Under the pieces are notes generated by a model. It worked only from the letters and a program-made list of their open reading frames with translations, did no database searches and was not told where the DNA came from. A program made the position numbers and the translations under genes. This document shows, in pieces, positions 11,642-21,981 of a stretch of DNA of 27,875 bases; position 1 is the stretch's first letter; every line of letters starts with the position of its first letter. Origin of the DNA: Plicaturopsis crispa FD-325 SS-3 (lineage: Eukaryota; Basidiomycota; Agaricomycetes; Amylocorticiales; Amylocorticiaceae); the NCBI GenBank assembly GCA_000827205.1, contig KN832561.1, positions 1,116,461 to 1,144,335 on the forward strand, written 5' to 3'.

Positions 11642-12737
11642 ATGTCTGTCTTCAATGCCTCCCGCTTGCTCGGAAAGACCGTACTCATCACCGGGGCGAG
11701 CTCTGGAATTGGAGCTGTGAGCGTCCCAGCTCTCTTCAACACCTTTCCGAGTTGCTTCCGAAACTAACCTCCCACCAGGCGACTGCCGTCCTTTTTGCTA
11801 AGGTGCGTCGTGTCCATTCGTGCGCTGAGTAGTAGTTGATCTTCTGAATTTAACAGGGAGGGGCCAATTTGATCCTCGTGGCTCGTCGTGTAGAGGCTCT
11901 CAAGACAGTCTCCGACGCCTGTGTCGCAGCACATAAATCCGCGGGCGTGCAAAAGGGTGGTAACTTCGCGTCGGTGCAACTCGATGTCTCTGATAAGAGC
12001 CAAGTTGCTTCTCTTTGGGACAAAGTGCCCAAGGAACTTCGTGAAGTAGACATCCTAGGTAAGCCAGAATATAATACGTTTCTTTGGTCTCTCATAATGG
12101 TGAATTAGTCAACAACGCGGGATATGTTCTTGGTGTTGAGCGTGTCGGTACCATCGCTGACGCGGACATCGAGGGGATGTTTGCCACGAACGTCTTGGGT
12201 CTCATTTCAGTGACCCAGCTTTTGATCAAAGGTATCATCTCAAGTGTCTAATTGACTTGTGCATAAGCTGAACAATACCCTACGATCAGACTTCAAGGCA
12301 AAGAAGTCGGGGCATGTTATCAACATTGGGTCCATCGCGGGGCGTGAACCTTACGCGGGCGGAAGCATATACTGTGCAACGAAGCACGCCGTAAATGCTT
12401 TCAGTGGAGCCCTATTGAGGGAGCTAGTCGACACACCCATCCGGGTGACTGAAATTCAGCCTGGCATGGTCGAAACCGAATTCTCGGTGATCCGTTTCCG
12501 CGGGGACAAATCTGCCGCCGACAAAGTCTACGAAGGCCTTGAGCCGCGTGAGTTTTCTGGTCTTTGTACGGACGACCCATGCTAACGAAATCATATGTTA
12601 TAACAGTGACGGCTGAGGATATCGCAGAAGAGATAGTTTGGGCTGCGGCGCGACCCCCGCATGTCAACATCGCAGAGCTCTTTGTCCTACCTGTGAACCA
12701 GGCTACGCCGACACTCAATTACAAGGGCCCAAAGTAA
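11642..12737 (+). CDS. NADP-dependent short-chain dehydrogenase (YMR226C/YdfG type)
   Basis: Classical SDR likely to oxidise L-serine/3-hydroxy acids or reduce short carbonyls with NADP(H), as known for yeast YMR226C and E. coli YdfG. Exons 11642-11716, 11778-11801, 11857-12058, 12109-12231, 12290-12547 and 12607-12737 give 270 aa, matching the yeast enzyme's length. Rossmann motif TGASSGIG is at 17-24, and an Arg pair (LVARR) after beta-2 fits NADP preference. NNAG is at 102-105. The catalytic set is Asn-Ile-Gly-Ser156, Tyr169 and Lys173 (SIYCATK). The C terminus ([23 protein letters not shown]) is typical of the subgroup. The start was chosen because it sits just before the beta-1 strand; an in-frame upstream extension exists. 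Probably cytosolic. Confidence 0.93.
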
Positions 12738-12929
12738 ACCACATTGTACGAGTACTTGGAAGTCAAAACACAATTGTATGTGCTTATCATCGATATACGG
12801 AGCGGTATGAAGTGGAGTAAGGTCGCGATGAAGAATATGCAAGAGCCTAAGATACACACAGCAAAATACGAAAGATACGACAAGAATAATCCCTACACAA
12901 CCCTAGCGAAATCCCCTGACCACAACATA
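12738..12929. other. Convergent 3' region
   Basis: These 192 bp separate the SDR stop from the stop of the disordered-protein gene on the other strand. A-rich, with no coding signal; it likely holds both polyadenylation sites. Confidence 0.45.
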
Positions 12930-15900
12930 TCAGCTCTTTGATTTTTTGCTCTTCGACCGGGTGACCTTGACAGGTGGCGCTGTTACTACAGGCTCGACAT
13001 CGTTGTCATAGACGAATTTCTTGACGACGACGTTCTCGGGAACCAAGTCAGTGAGGGGCACTTCTGCGTAGGGATGGTTGCCGAGAGTGTCCAAGCGAAG
13101 CGACTGTAAAGATATCATCAGTCTGCGATAGGCGAAGAAACCAACGAGTATGCATACCTTAGCTGTCCGCGCCAAACAACCCTTCTTGATAAGGATATCT
13201 TTCGGACGGGCTTTGGGGTTGGGATGAATCTCGTCGAGGTATATCTCGGTGTACAGCCCTCGGTCCCATTTCACTCCCTTCCTCTCCTCGCGCTCGCGCT
13301 CCCGTTCTGCATTCTCATCCAGTCTCGCCCTTTTCGCTGCACGTTCGGGCTTAAGAGGCGTCTCGTAGTCTTCCTCGTCGCCAGGCCCTCGCCGGTGCCG
13401 GAGCGGATTCTGGTCAACTTGCGAACTCCCTTCCCAATCCTCCGCCATACTCGATTCTCCTAGGCCTTCATGGTCGCTAGAGCCCCCCGGCCCATCTTCG
13501 CTCCTACGCGCTCTCCGTACCGCGCGCTCCGCCCGCCGCTGGCCCATCTCCTCCTTCTGCCGCTGCAGGATAGTCCTCACTTTGACCGTCGGACTCTCCG
13601 GGCGCGCGCCCTCCTTCCGAATCACCTCCGTCTCCAACTTCGCAGCAATATATTCCTGATTCCTAGTCGTATTAGACGTCGTGAGCGCCTTCAGGGCGAT
13701 GGCGGTCATGCCCCCGAGCGCTGGTTCGGAGCGCGAGGAGGGTGGTTTCCGAGGGGCCTGCAATGGCCGGACGGACCCGAACACGTCGGAAGACTGCACT
13801 GGCTTTCGCAGGCGCGATGTCCGCCGCACTTTTGTATGCGAGGTGTCCGTGTCGGTGTCTGCTGGAGAAGAGCCCGCCGGCGTGTCAGGGGCAGAGGCGT
13901 GAGCGTCAAGAGCGGCGGACGCCTCTCGTAGGACGGGCGACGAGGGCGGCGTGTTCTCCTTCTTGGAGGAGTTAGCTACAGGCTCGTCGCGTTTGGTTGA
14001 CGATTGACCCTCTGCGTCCTCAGAGGTAGGATGTTCCTCCATAGGGGCAGCCTGAACCTCCGGGGCTTTGTGGTTCCTCGCGAAAACACCGTCGACGACT
14101 TTGCGCATATGGCGCTTCACAGGGCTCGGCTCAGGCTGCTGCTGATGTTCCACCAGATGAGGCTTATTGGTGGGAGGCTGGTGATTCCGATGAATCGTCC
14201 CGGGGACGACCTGCCTAATGACGACCACCGGGCGCGCACCAGGAGGAGACGCAGCGCTCGGCCCTGCAGCGCGCTTTCGCTTGAGGTTCGTCGCCGTGAT
14301 GCCACCCGGCGGGTCAACCACCTTCCTAGCATGCATCGTCGTATTCGGGCCCGGCCCCGCGATCGCGTTGGTGTCGTCGGAGCTGCTATCGCTCCCCGAG
14401 CGTACGAGGCGCATGGGCTTCATCTACCCCCCCATCATCTCAATAATTAGTATACTAATAAAATATGAACTGAAAGTACTACGCACCGCGGGAGGCGGCG
14501 GCTCTGCTGCCGGCTGCTGCTGTTTCATGGTGGGCAGTTTACTCTTGGTCGCTGGCCGCGCATAGGGCTTCGCACCGATACGCGGGATGCGGCTCGTATT
14601 CGCAGGCTGCCGCAAACTCGACTTCGCAGGGCTGCGTTCTGCTGCTGCAGTCGACATCCTCCCGATTTTGCTCGGGCTGGCTGGAACGGGAGCGGGAGTG
14701 GGAGTAGGTGCAGACGCATGCTCCGTCTCCTCCGGTATAGATCGCGGAAGATTCTTGCCAACGCCATGGGACGGGATCAGCGGGAATGGTAAGTGAGTTG
14801 TCGGCCGCGGAGCGGACGAGGGGACCGGCCGCTGGAATAACCCGTCCTTACCGCCCGCCATGAACGGAGGGCGCTGCTGCTGCTCAACAGACCCCGCCCG
14901 CTGCCGCGGCTCAACAGACCCCGCCCTTTGCTGCGGCTCCACAGACCCCGCCCTGTGCCTCGGCTCAGCCGACCCCGCCCTCTGCCACGGCTCAGCCGAC
15001 CCACTCCGCTCCCTAGAAAATCCCCGTATGGGCGACGTCATCCTCTTCGCCTCTACTACGGGCACCCTCCTCGCGGGACTGCTCATCGGATCAGGGCGCG
15101 AGAACACGGGGGCGCGCGTCATCGGCGTCCCGTGCGCCTTCCCTGGCACCGGCCTTTGGGGCGACGCGCTCCCTGGCATGGGCCGTTGGGGCGACGCGCT
15201 CCCCTGCGCAACAGCCGCGCTGCCCTGCGCAACAGCCTGCTCGAACGGGATCCTTCGCGCCGGCGTGCGCGACGGGTCATTCCTCGTATCCAAGAACTTC
15301 CCGGGGGAGCTCCCGCGGATCGGGGTATGCGGGACCGCGGGGCGCTGGATGGTGCTCGGGAACGCCGTCGCGTGTGGGCGGGGTGTTTCAGACGGGAATG
15401 GGAATGGTTTGTGCTGCTTTGGTGTGCTCGGGATGGGGTTTTGAATTTGTGCCGCCCTTGGAGGGGGGGATTCAGGGGGATTTTGCCCTTCCACCGATTT
15501 GAGGGCTGGCACCAGTTGCGTCAGGACGTCCGCCGACTCGGGTGAGAGCGACCTTAGCTTCTTGCGGAACGTTTCTTCGGGCTTGCTGTCCGCCCTCCCG
15601 CGCTTGTCGCCGCGCCGCCGTCGGGTTTCTTCAGAGCTCGCCTCGCCGGATACGTCGGGAGTCAGCGCGCGGAGGTCTAGCGCACTAGCTTTGCTGCTTT
15701 CCGCCGACGAGCCAGCAGTGCCGCCTAATGAATCACTAACGACGGGGGATGTACCACGCGCCTGCTGCTTTTGCGTGTCTAGCAGCTCAGCACCGAGACT
15801 AGTTCCAGCTGGCTGTGAGGACGGCGCCGGTTCTAGGGGCGGCGTGCTTATGATATTGCTCGTGTCGATATCAGCGGAGACGATGGATGGAACTGGAACG

Positions 15901-16940
15901 GTGGACGGTGTGACGCTGCGACGGGCTGAGCGTCGGACGGGTGGGTTGGGCGAGGAGAGGCGGGACTGCGGGCGCGGTACGTTTTCTGTGTGATGCGCCT
16001 GGTGTGTCGGGTCCTGAGTGCCACGCTGAACAGTGTCCGTTTCTGGGGGGATAGGCGGAGTAGCCAAGTGTTGCGCAGGAGTTGTATCCGTCTCTGTTGG
16101 AGGTGCCGAGACCATTCCGAGCCCATTGACGGTGGGGAACGCAGGCACGGAGCGGTCCAGAAGATCGTCTACAGCTGCAAGCGGGGACGGGAGTTGGAAG
16201 GACCGGGAAGGGGATGAGAACGAGTCGAAGGATATGAGATCGCGTTGCGAAGTGTTTTCGCGCTGGGGAGTGGATTCGCCTTTCGGCGAGGGCTCGTGGA
16301 CGACCAATGCGGGCAGCGGGGGCGGCGTGTGGTCGGAAAGCAGCATGGGCGAGACCGGTCGCTCGGGGTCGTCGTCTTGTGCTGCGAACATGTTCTCGTA
16401 GGAAGGGTGCGGGGTGGGGGAGTCGATAAGAGGTGGCTGGGTGTCGTCCATGCCCGTGAGCTGGCGTGTCGTCGGTGGCGGGGACGGGTTGGTATGCGCA
16501 TGCATGATCTTGTCAGCCAGTACGGAGGAGGGTTCTGTTATAGTATCATCTGCGTGCTCGAACACAACGTTGTAACTGCACGATCGACAACGAGGCAACG
16601 TACCGTCTCGGCTGAAACGCTCCTCATTCTCAGGCGTCCCAGAGCGCTCGTGCTCTTCTTCTCTATTATTCTCCGCGTCGTCGTCCTTTTGCTCGCCACC
16701 CGAATCGTCGCTGTGTTCGTCTGGGCGCGGAGAGGCGGGACCTGGCGTGGAGAGTCGCGGAGACCGCCGGATTGAGGAGCTTGGGGTGAGCGTGCGTCGA
16801 CGAGCGACGTTGGGCACGAATTTCTTCTCGGGCGAGGTAAGAGGGCCGAAGTAAATCCTTGCCGAGGTCGTGTTGACCGCGTCGCTGTCAGACGCGGAGC
16901 CCGTAGAGCCTGGCGAATTCGTCGCCGAGGCTGTATCCAT
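12930..16940 (-). CDS. Very long disordered Ser/Pro/Arg-rich protein, probably nuclear
   Basis: I do not recognise a named family. Proposed exons 16604-16940, 14487-16549, 13158-14423 and 12930-13103 give about 1279 aa. Most of it is low-complexity Ser/Pro/Thr/Arg sequence with dozens of SP/TP sites, expected to be disordered and perhaps phosphorylated by proline-directed kinases. Two parts look conserved: near the N terminus RIYFGPLTSPEKKFVP then RRSPRLS, and at the C terminus TEIYLDEIHPNPKARP then SLRLDTLGNHPYAEVPLTDLVPENVVVKKFVYDND, ending in a basic SKSKKSKS tail. Two introns (16550-16603 and 13104-13157) are each exactly 54 nt and stop-free in frame, so unspliced forms would also be translatable; the first encodes a Cys-containing stretch unlike the rest, favouring removal. 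The 63-nt intron (14424-14486) ends in an in-frame stop, so splicing there is required. Several coding tandem repeats lie at 14881-15243. Confidence 0.72.
14881..15005 (-). repeat. 27-bp coding minisatellite (about 4.6 copies)
   Basis: Units begin at 14881, 14908, 14935, 14962 and 14989 (partial). On the minus strand each encodes a nonapeptide of the form GSxEPxxRA. The period is divisible by three, so copy-number change keeps the frame. Copies differ by a few bases each, showing some age. Confidence 0.9.
15141..15200 (-). repeat. 30-bp coding tandem duplication (2 copies)
   Basis: 15141-15170 and 15171-15200 are near-identical and encode two GSASPQRPxP-type decapeptides in the disordered protein. 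Frame is preserved. Confidence 0.85.
15202..15243 (-). repeat. 21-bp coding tandem duplication (2 copies)
   Basis: 15202-15222 and 15223-15243 share the core CCCTGCGCAACAGCC and encode an AVAQGSA-like heptapeptide twice, directly beside the 30-bp repeat. Frame is preserved. Confidence 0.8.
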
Positions 16941-17967
16941 CCTCGCGATGTCAAAGGAACGGTATCGATCTGCGGGTATGTCAGAGTGCTGCAGATTTCC
17001 AGAGGTATTGAGACGGAGATATTAGGATAGAAATCCGCAGACTGGACTGCGATTTGAGAAGGAGACGGGTCTGGGAGAAGACGAACGCGGGACAAAGCAC
17101 AAAGTTCGAGGTTGACCAAATGCGCGGTCTCGTGATCAACGCGGTTTCAACACGCTCACACTTTTCGGTGACATCCTACTTACCAGCGTCCTCTTTGAAC
17201 ATACCGCCTAAACCAAGGTCAGAAGTTGAAGCCTACCACCCCGGATGCATGTGTGCAGTCCTCGGTAAGGACTTTTGATTTGCTTTTCACTTCACCAGAC
17301 TTGATTTTTGAATATTGTAGGTAGAAAATCGCGTGGATTCTTGTGCAAAGTGCGTTGTCCAAGTGGAAGCCCAGTGAGCTATTTAGACGTGTACAATGCT
17401 GCATGGGTGGTATACATATGACCCGAGCAGGACGAGGCAGTAGACGTGCGCGAAAGCCCCATCGAAGCGAAATCCGTGCCCTTTCACCTACTTGGCCAGG
17501 CTCCTACAGGAGTAAAAAAAACATGTTATGGCATTTAAGATTTGCAGAACACACTCCAGAGAGGTTCAGTCCTATTATCCATTTGTACGCCTGCCAGTAG
17601 CAAGTTGGGCCAGGAAATTGTTCATGCTAATTCGTGCCCCCGGGCCGCACCTGACCTGACGTTGCCTGATTCTACTAGGGCTACGCAATATTTTAGCAGA
17701 ATTTAAGCGGAGTCTGTACTGTCCAAACGGCTAGTAAAGCAAAATGTATGGTAGGGTTGAACAGAGTAAGTACATTGTTCGAGAAACGGGAGTGGGTGGA
17801 CAGACCGATAGCAGACAGTATAGTCGCGGAGAGTGAACTCTAAAACTCTCTGCGGCCGAACTTACATAGACTTGCATACGCGCACAAGCAAGTGAGTGGG
17901 GGACATTCTTTCGAGCACTATTTGACATGCTACGTAGTAGTACAGAAACATATTTCGTTTCGTCGAT
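16941..17967. other. About 1 kb intergenic region, no supported gene
   Basis: This lies between the start of the disordered-protein gene and the stop of the CmcJ-like gene, both on the minus strand. It should carry the promoter and leader of the former near 16941-17250. Small frames at 17343-17600 and 17731-17928 show no family resemblance or splice continuity. A 3'-UTR function can be assumed near 17900-17967. Confidence 0.45.
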
Positions 17968-19059
17968 TTACAGAAGGCTTTTTCCCGGTCCCTCGATGAG
18001 GATCACTGTGCGCACCTCCATGCTCCATCTCGGTTGAGCATCATCCCGAGTGTTGGGATCCGCGAACGCCTGAAATCACCACGAACATACACGGTCAGAC
18101 ACTCCTTAGCTCCTTCCAGTATGTGACCCACTCACAGAATGGGGTGCCCTAACACCAGTTCCGCTATCAAAACACTGGAGCAGCATACACTCATCCGTGT
18201 CCATCGCGGACAAGTAGTACCACCGCTGCGCCGGGTGGAAGCGGACCATCTGCGACTCGCCCGTGCGGCACCCAGGCGGCGCAGGTAGCGTCTGCGCCAA
18301 GTCACGGTCCTCGTCGACAGACCGCGCGTCCGCGTACGCGAGGGGGTGGTCGGACACCGGGCCTACGAGGGGGCGCCATAAATTGCAGATTACGGCGCGC
18401 GCGGAGCCTGCGAGGACCCGTTGAGCGGCGGCGGGCCCGAGGTGCATGCGCACACGCTCGATGGCTGCCCAGTACGTTTGGTCGATATGGGTTTGCTGTT
18501 GTATTCGAGAGTTAGGCAGGGAGGGATCAAGCAGGCGAGTGGCTAACCTCTGCTGCGGGCGCTGTTTCGCCGCTGTCTCCATGGAGTTTGGACGAGTCTG
18601 TGACCGTGCGCTTTCGAAGCGTGTGGTCGAAAACGACGACTTTGGTAGCACCGTACTTGGCGCGCAAAACCCTAGCAAAGCAAGACAATATCAAAAACTG
18701 CGGTAAGGGGTAAAAGGCAGGGTTTACTTTTCTACATAGGGATAATAGGTGCTCGTCACCCATGCTTCGTCTTCCCATTTCCTCTCGTTCCAGTCCTTTG
18801 CGACAGCGTCTCCTTCTTCTCCCCACCCCTGCAAAGCCTCGAAACCCGCCTTCATTACGGTGAGTCCAAGCTCTTGTCTCTCGTCTACGCGGAGGCTGCG
18901 CATGTCGTATATCTGCACTTTGTGCGTGTCAGGAGCATGGGTGTTGGGGGGACGGGCTGCCTGATTGTCAGGCGTCCAGCGATATTCTGTAGGATTGACA
19001 GTACGATCATCGTAGAAATTGAGGTCCGCAGTGACGAAAGAAAGTGGGGCGAGTGTCAT
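17968..19059 (-). CDS. CmcJ/AsaB/GA4-desaturase-like hydroxylase
   Basis: Belongs to the fungal family annotated as CmcJ-like, AsaB-like or GA4-desaturase-like hydroxylase/methyltransferase, often found in secondary-metabolite clusters. Exons 18728-19059, 18548-18671, 18136-18495 and 17968-18069 give 305 aa. The order of landmarks fits: an N-terminal substrate-side region (LNFYDDRT, NPTEYRW), KVQIYDMR, then QTHIDQTYW (residues about 153-161) with an HxD pair that may bind metal, ICNLWRPL, the signature MVRFHPAQRWYYLSAMDTDECMLLQCFDS, and RAPHSAF near the C terminus. It ends in RWSMEVRTVILIEGP, typical of the family. No polyketide synthase, peptide synthetase or P450 lies next to it in this window, so the role could be housekeeping or part of a dispersed pathway. 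Function inferred from family only. Confidence 0.87.
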
Positions 19060-19079
19060 CTTTGTCCTCTGAATAAGGC

Positions 19080-19096
19080 GGGGGGGGGGGGGGGGG
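19080..19096 (+). repeat. Homopolymer run of 17 G
   Basis: Seventeen consecutive G on the plus strand, flanked by G-rich sequence, 21 bp upstream of the CmcJ-like start codon; on that gene's strand it is a C tract in the leader or promoter. Its exact length may be a sequencing or assembly estimate. Confidence 0.85.
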
Positions 19097-19216
19097 CAAA
19101 GGGGCGGAATGGTGTCGTGTGTCCAGCCTAGTTAAGTACTTTGCGGCGCCGTCCTACCTCCGAGAAGACAGGCCAAGACCAATAGGCGCTGGGAACTGAC
19201 TTTGACGGGCATCTGA

Positions 19217-19263
19217 GTATCCTCCTGCGACAAGCGAGTGCCAGGAGGATACAAGCGAGTGCC
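19217..19263. repeat. 11-bp perfect inverted repeat interlocked with a 13-bp direct repeat
   Basis: GTATCCTCCTG at 19217-19227 is exactly complementary to 19242-19252 across a 14-nt loop. ACAAGCGAGTGCC occurs at 19230-19242 and again at 19251-19263, so the loop sequence is copied immediately after the hairpin. It could be a regulatory dyad or the scar of a template-switch duplication. Confidence 0.8.
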
Positions 19264-20122
19264 TGCATGGAGACCGGTGGAGGAATTGCAGCGACGTCCG
19301 ATCATGCGCTAGGTCAAGGGAGATAAAAGGCGTTCAGCTAACCTTGTCCGCGTGAAGAAGTTGGTCGCACCTGGCCGTCATTGCATTTAGAGGCGAACAG
19401 GTGCTGCGTCGAACACTGGCCGTTCAAGTTGGCCGCGGAGACGGCAGTCTGGCAGATAATACGTCCCTACGACATGTACCTAGTGCTCAATGGGTTGAGT
19501 ACAATCGGGAAACTTCAACTAAACCTGGGTCAACCCGGAGAGTCAGTTAGTACATAGTCAACCCCAAAGGACACGAAGGCACCTACCTGGTGCACGTCCC
19601 ATGCCCAGGGTACACTAACATGGCGCAGCTATTTCAAATTCAATGGCTGGAATATGAGCGCTCATACTCATGCCCCGAAACAACCCCGAAGTATGATCGC
19701 CGTGGCCGTACCGGGGTACTTTCGTGGCGTCGGACTGGCCTGTTATGATATTATCAGTGCTCTGTTTTAGATAGACCAGACTCGCTACCTTATGCAGCTG
19801 CTAGTCACTAGTACAGCGATACCAAGGTCGACGGTAGAAATCAGAGGACGCGACGTTGACGCGACGAGGCGGCGCAGTGGTGCGCGGGCTGTGACGAGCT
19901 GTGACCCGGGCGGTACTTGGAGCTCCAAATGGAGATCACCCCTGAGAGAGAGATCCCGACTCCCTCGTGGCTTTCGGCAGCGCAACCGTGCGTCCTCGGC
20001 GCTCGTTTTACAACTTTCTCTCTGCTCCATATCCTGCCTATTGCTCTCCTGTTTCTTTCTTGCGTCGTACCGCACCCCGTCCACACCGTACCCGCTCACC
20101 TGGTGTGAACCCCGACACGAAA

Positions 20123-21981
20123 ATGGCTGTAGAACCGCTACTTGGGACAAGAGCGCAGAAGGCGTTCGTGGGGACCAGTGCGTGTTACAGGGCGATCTCT
20201 GTTTCATCGTGCCATCGAATGCTGATTTTTGCCCAGTTTCTGTCCGTTAGTATCTTTACGAATGATTGGACGTGCGCGCGTCAAATTTGCTCAAACTGTT
20301 ATACAGAGGCCATCGTGGTATTGGTTATGGTCGGGATCACGTTCAGAATGGTGCGCAATACGCTCCCCTGGCCCTCGCCAAGCGCTAACTAGCTCTACAT
20401 GTAGGTCGAGGACCATGTCACGTTCAACACATCACAGTACAAGGTATTCGCCACCTCGCCACATATTTAGTCACCGTACTGACCGCGTTACCGCCAGACA
20501 TTACCATGTTACCTTGCACTATTCGCACTTGCAGAGTGAGTGCCCCTAAAAGCACGACAGGCCTGCTGCTAATAATCGATCCCACAGAATTTTTGAGTTG
20601 TTAATGGCGTTCGATGCCCTGCGGCTACGAAATGTCATCCAGTTGATCGGTATACTCTGTACGGCACTATCATCCTAATACCGATAACCCTTCACTCATT
20701 TGTTCACGAAGTATTCCATGCTGCGCTTATTGTATTTGCTGCACTCCAAGTGCACCAAACACATTCGGCGTTGGTGACAGACCCGGATTGCACAGGCATA
20801 GAGACTACGAAATTCATCGTAAGCTATTTACACTGTGCATTGGTCGGGGGCACTATACTTACAACTCTACGTCCTAGAATTGTCAAGGCCCCGGCACGCT
20901 ATGGAACAAGGTCGAGCCGTTCCTCATCGTTGCACCGTGCGTTATCGCAGTGGCGTGGGTCGCTCTGTTATTCTGGGTAAAGGAGCTCTACGCTGAATTC
21001 GGGTATGGATGACTTCTATCGCCCCCGACGTCCGACTAACGCTGTGCCATAGCTGGGCAATATTCCACGTTGTCGGTGCCAACCCCAAGATGAAAAGTCA
21101 GTAAACCTATAAACACGCCGCAAATATCGCTCTGACCTTGACCCGATAGCGATGTACCAATGGTATCAAATCATGATATGTCTTTTAAAATTCGACTTCT
21201 TCTGTTTCACTGGTGTTACCATGCAGGTGAGCTGATAAAAAAGCTTCTTCACACATAATTTATTCTCATCCCCTCGTAGCTGTTAATCGTTGTATTAAAC
21301 CACGACTCAGCCGAATTCGGTGTTACTGTTGCTGCTATTCCTGTTGTGTTGTTCCTGCTTGCCGGGTGCGGTCGCGCAGTACAGCGAGAGATTAAATGGT
21401 TAGCACTGCTGCTTCAGCTCCGTGAATGTGTACTGATGAGATAACCGTTAGGCTCATGTCGATCTCGCTCGTACTGATGGTCGCTTCCATGTCTTACTTT
21501 GGTAGGATCCTTACATTCGCATTCTCACTACTTGTGACATCAGACTTACTGCGTGCATCTTCTTAGTCTTCAAGCTCGTTCGTTTCTACGAACCCTCTAC
21601 GGAAAACCAGTACACCACGACACGGGCGACATTAACTACCTTCAGTGCGTATCTAAACTAACTATAACTCGTCCGCAGATTGTAAATTAATTGTTGTGCA
21701 GCCATCGTCTCGTTCTTGCTGCTGCTTGGCACATTCGGTGTAGGCCTCCGCTGCTTCAGCGACTTCGACCGGGGGCTGCAGCCATCCAAGGTCAACGGTC
21801 AGTCATATGCACCTGTCCGGCCTCAGGCCCACAAGAGCGGTAATAACATTTCTGTGTGCATGCAGCTGTCCCAATTGGTGCTAAATTCTCGAGTCGTCCC
21901 CCACTCACAGGGAACTCGTCGGAACGGCAAAGCTCGTATTTCGGCGGCGCGCAGATGCAGCAACGAATATCTATCGAGTGA
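20123..21981 (+). CDS. UPF0658-type Golgi multipass membrane protein
   Basis: Fungal polytopic membrane protein of the UPF0658 group (S. pombe C1952.10c type); molecular function unknown. Fifteen exons: 20123-20177, 20237-20245, 20307-20350, 20405-20443, 20498-20535, 20588-20649, 20712-20818, 20878-21002, 21053-21096, 21150-21226, 21280-21398, 21452-21501, 21567-21644, 21702-21797, 21866-21981; 352 aa, all phases consistent. About eight hydrophobic segments are visible, including FVGTISVQAIVVLVMVGITF, LALFALAEIFELLMAFDALR, FHAALIVFAALQV, FLIVAPCVIAVAWVALLFWV and EFGVTVAAIPVVLFLLAG. Recognisable family blocks are YQIMICLLKFDFFCFTGVTMQ, SMSYFVFKLVRFYEPS and the RATLTTF segment before the last helix. 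The cytosolic-type tail ends MQQRISIE. Exon 2 is only 9 nt; skipping it would also keep the frame but shorten the first membrane helix. Confidence 0.86.

Larger units (their letters stand above)
19060..20122. promoter_or_regulatory. Divergent intergenic region with G-tract and hairpin
   Basis: About 1.06 kb between the divergent starts of the CmcJ-like gene and the UPF0658 gene. It holds an uninterrupted run of 17 G just upstream of the CmcJ-like start, and a hairpin combined with a direct repeat at 19217-19263. Frames inside it have no consistent family signal, so I treat it as regulatory/untranslated by position. Confidence 0.5.

Noticed and set aside
13470-13931. Plus-strand 153-aa Arg/Pro-rich frame
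   Set aside because: It is the antisense shadow of the GC-rich, biased disordered-protein gene.
14860-15545. Plus-strand frames of 194 and 205 aa with Gly/Cys-rich or Arg-rich repeats
   Set aside because: Antisense shadows of the coding minisatellites at 14881-15243; the minus-strand frame runs 838 codons unbroken.
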